From assembly GCF_011326755.1 (NCBI RefSeq), contig NZ_JAAOIE010000008.1, positions 1 to 64,000 of the forward strand: a stretch of 64,000 bases of DNA, in the 5' to 3' direction. Made by a program: the position numbers and the translations under genes. This document shows, piece by piece, positions 62,091-64,000 of the stretch (positions are counted from its first letter, which is position 1; each line of letters starts with the position of its first letter). The notes under the pieces were generated by a model, which was given only the letters and a program-made list of their open reading frames with translations, was not told where the DNA came from and made no database searches. Source of the DNA: Cochlodiniinecator piscidefendens. GTDB taxonomy: Bacteria; Pseudomonadota; Alphaproteobacteria; Rhodobacterales; Rhodobacteraceae.

Positions 62091-62104
62091 TGTTAGCGCT
62101 AACA
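62091..62104. promoter_or_regulatory. LacI-type palindrome upstream of edd
   Basis: TGTTAGCGCTAACA is a perfect 14-base palindrome with a CG centre, 31 bases before the edd ATG. It has the form of operators bound by gluconate/Entner-Doudoroff LacI-type regulators. It differs from the inositol operator, so a regulator outside this window is implied. Confidence 0.65.
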
Positions 62105-62135
62105 GTGATCCAAGCCAACCCGCAAGGACCAAATA

Positions 62136-63944
62136 ATGCGCCTGCATAAAACGATATCCGACGTCACCAACCGCATCATCACACGAAGTGCGCCGACCCG
62201 CTCTGCGTACCTTGCCCGTATGCGCGATGCAGAATCCAAAGGCCCCGCGCGCGCGCATCTATGCTGTAGTGGACAAGCCCATGCCTACGCTGCCACTGGC
62301 AATGACAAAGGCGCGCTTACGGAGTGCAAATCTGGAAATCTCGGCATTGTCACCGCTTATAATGACATGCTGTCTGCCCACCAACCCTTTGAACGCTATC
62401 CTGACCTGATCCGCAACGCGGCACGCGATATTGGCGGCACAGCCCAAGTTGCGGGCGGTGTACCCGCCATGTGTGATGGCGTCACCCAAGGCGAAGCGGG
62501 CATGGAACTGAGCCTGTTTTCTCGCGATGTGATCGCAATGTCCGTCGGTGTAGCCCTCAGCCATAATACTTTTGATGCCGCGGTGTTTTTGGGGGTCTGC
62601 GATAAGATTGTTCCCGGCTTGGTCATTGCGGCGCAAAGCTTTGGCCATTTGCCAGCGGTTTTCCTACCGGCGGGCCCTATGACCAGTGGGCTGTCAAATG
62701 ATGAAAAGGCCAAAGTACGCCAGAAATTCGCAACCGGCGAAGTTGGGCGCGATGCGCTCATGGCGGCAGAAAGTGCGGCTTACCACGGTCCCGGCACCTG
62801 CACCTTTTATGGCACCGCCAATACCAACCAGATGTTAATGGAATTTATGGGCCTTCACCTGCCCGGTTCCAGCTTTGTTTCCCCAAACACACCCTTGCGC
62901 GACGCCCTTACCATCGAAGGGGCAAAACGCGCCCTCAACCTAAGCGCATTGGGCGAGAATTACACGCCGGTGTGCGATATCTTAGATGAACGGGCCTTTG
63001 TAAACGGGATCGTTGGGCTAAACGCGACGGGCGGATCAACAAACCTGCTGATCCACTTAATCGCGATGGCCCAAGCAGGCGGGATCATTTTAGACTGGCA
63101 GGATTTTTCTGACCTCTCCGACATCACCCCCCTGATGGCACGGGTCTATCCAAATGGCTTGGCAGATGTGAACCATTTCCATGCGGCAGGCGGTTTGGGC
63201 TACTTGATCGGTGATTTGCTAAACGCAGGGCTTTTACACCCGGACACTAAAACCATCGCCGGTGTTGGACTGCATCACTACACCCAAGAGCCCCAGCTTA
63301 GCGGAGACACCCTAAAGTGGATCGGCGGCGCAGGCCAAAGCCTAAATGATGCTATTTTGCGCCCGGCGTCTAACCCGTTCCAAACCACAGGTGGATTAAA
63401 ACGCCTTACGGGCGCACTTGGGAATTCAGTCATAAAAATTTCCGCCGTCGCACGCGAACATCAATACATCGAAGCCCCGGTTCGGGTATTTCACGACCAA
63501 GACGCCGTAAAGGATGCCTTCAAAGCAGGCGAATTCACCGGTGATGTTATTGTCGTTGTTCGGTTCCAAGGTCCCAAGGCAAACGGTATGCCTGAACTGC
63601 ACAGCCTCACGCCGATGCTGGGGATTTTGCAGGGTCGCGGGCTAAAGGTCGCTTTGGTCACAGATGGGCGCATGTCTGGGGCATCGGGACGTGTGCCCGC
63701 CGCCATTCACGTCAGCCCCGAGGCCTTAGACGGCGGGATGATTGCCAAGCTCGAAGACGGCGACGTTCTAAGACTCGATGCTGTGAACGGCACACTCGAT
63801 GTTCTCACGGGTGGCATCAATGATCGCCTTGCCGCATCTGCAGACCTAAGCGCTAACGAACATGGCACGGGCCGCGATCTTTTCTCTGTGTTTCGCCGTG
63901 CTGTTTCTTCTGCCGAAACCGGCGCAACTGTATTCGGAGTTTAA
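62136..63944 (+). CDS. edd: Phosphogluconate dehydratase
   Basis: This 602-residue IlvD/Edd-family enzyme dehydrates 6-phosphogluconate to KDPG in the Entner-Doudoroff pathway. Fe-S-linked Cys motifs are visible: [13 protein letters not shown] (~109), [11 protein letters not shown] (~150) and [16 protein letters not shown] (~218), the usual three-Cys set. Other hallmarks are [20 protein letters not shown] and the C-terminal [26 protein letters not shown] is a good SD. It is followed three bases later by the start of eda. Confidence 0.95.
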   Translation: MRLHKTISDVTNRIITRSAPTRSAYLARMRDAESKGPARAHLCCSGQAHAYAATGNDKGALTECKSGNLGIVTAYNDMLSAHQPFERYPDLIRNAARDIGGTAQVAGGVPAMCDGVTQGEAGMELSLFSRDVIAMSVGVALSHNTFDAAVFLGVCDKIVPGLVIAAQSFGHLPAVFLPAGPMTSGLSNDEKAKVRQKFATGEVGRDALMAAESAAYHGPGTCTFYGTANTNQMLMEFMGLHLPGSSFVSPNTPLRDALTIEGAKRALNLSALGENYTPVCDILDERAFVNGIVGLNATGGSTNLLIHLIAMAQAGGIILDWQDFSDLSDITPLMARVYPNGLADVNHFHAAGGLGYLIGDLLNAGLLHPDTKTIAGVGLHHYTQEPQLSGDTLKWIGGAGQSLNDAILRPASNPFQTTGGLKRLTGALGNSVIKISAVAREHQYIEAPVRVFHDQDAVKDAFKAGEFTGDVIVVVRFQGPKANGMPELHSLTPMLGILQGRGLKVALVTDGRMSGASGRVPAAIHVSPEALDGGMIAKLEDGDVLRLDAVNGTLDVLTGGINDRLAASADLSANEHGTGRDLFSVFRRAVSSAETGATVFGV

Positions 63945-63947
63945 ATC

Positions 63948-64000
63948 ATGACACCAGCCCAAAGCACACAAAAAACCCGCGCCATTTGCGCCCTTGCCCC
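63948..64000 (+). CDS. eda: KDPG aldolase, N-terminal fragment
   Basis: The ATG at 63948 opens a frame, MTPAQSTQKTRAICALAP, that runs off the right edge. The ICALAP segment matches the N-terminus of KDPG/KHG aldolases in related bacteria. It sits three bases after edd in the same direction, the usual edd-eda order. Only 17 codons are visible, so the call rests mainly on context. Confidence 0.65.
   Translation, partial: MTPAQSTQKTRAICALA

Noticed and set aside
1-64000. CRISPR arrays, tRNA or rRNA genes, insertion sequences, phage genes
   Set aside because: No regularly spaced repeats, cloverleaf-like segments, transposase motifs or phage structural genes were recognised on either strand by eye.

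Overview
The window reads as a chromosome segment of a marine alphaproteobacterium, most likely Rhodobacterales (Roseobacter group). This is inferred from intermediate GC content, the style of the exopolysaccharide (EPS) proteins, a complete inositol island with Iat/Ibp-type uptake, an Entner-Doudoroff edd-eda pair and a GcvT-type FAD oxidoreductase at the left edge. No rRNA, tRNA, CRISPR array, insertion sequence or phage gene was found.

Region 1 (263-38840) is a large EPS locus. It has an initiating sugar-phosphate transferase (21121), eight further glycosyltransferases (3170, 4478, 13171, 21803, 24570, 30749, 33691, 34914), a Wzx-type flippase (5302), a Wzy-like polymerase (23164), a Wzz-like co-polymerase (19402) and a detached BY-kinase (38085). 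Decoration enzymes include an acyltransferase-3/SGNH protein (26490), a hexapeptide acetyltransferase (25859), a GMC oxidoreductase plus SDR pair (28439, 29997), Gfo/Idh/MocA and epimerase enzymes (31645, 32769) and a fusion of those two folds (35915). A secreted SGNH/glycosidase-like protein with an RTX tail sits at the left end (263).

The most unusual part of the locus is 4478-19241: GT2, flippase, a type I PKS (KS-AT-KR-DH-ACP-TE), GT2, an NRPS (formyltransferase, then an adenylation domain interrupted by a luciferase-like monooxygenase, then PCP) and a phosphopantetheinyl transferase. The adenylation pocket residues read by hand match the glycine code in nine of ten positions. The simplest reading is an NRPS starter module feeding one PKS extension, whose small acyl product may decorate a lipid-linked saccharide. 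That last step is inference.

Region 2 (38844-51902) is an inositol catabolic regulon. The minus-strand operon is iolD-iolC-iolB-iolJ-iolG. Divergent from it is a plus-strand set of dehydrogenase, iolE and dehydrogenase. A LacI-family regulator and an ABC importer of the ibpA-iatP-iatA kind follow. Two perfect palindromes with the same core (44477-44494 and 48815-48834) lie in the two divergent promoter regions and tie the regulon together.

Region 3 (51900-62060) is a second sugar-uptake island of unknown substrate: binding protein, two permeases, an argininosuccinate-lyase-like enzyme, a MalK-type ATPase and a PfkB kinase on the minus strand. A divergent ROK regulator and a large PIG-L-type deacetylase lie on the plus strand. 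A perfect inverted repeat lies between the two transcripts. The combination of a C-N lyase, a sugar kinase and an N-deacetylase suggests catabolism of an amino-sugar or sugar-amino-acid conjugate.

Region 4 (62091-64000) is edd and the start of eda, preceded by a LacI-type palindrome.
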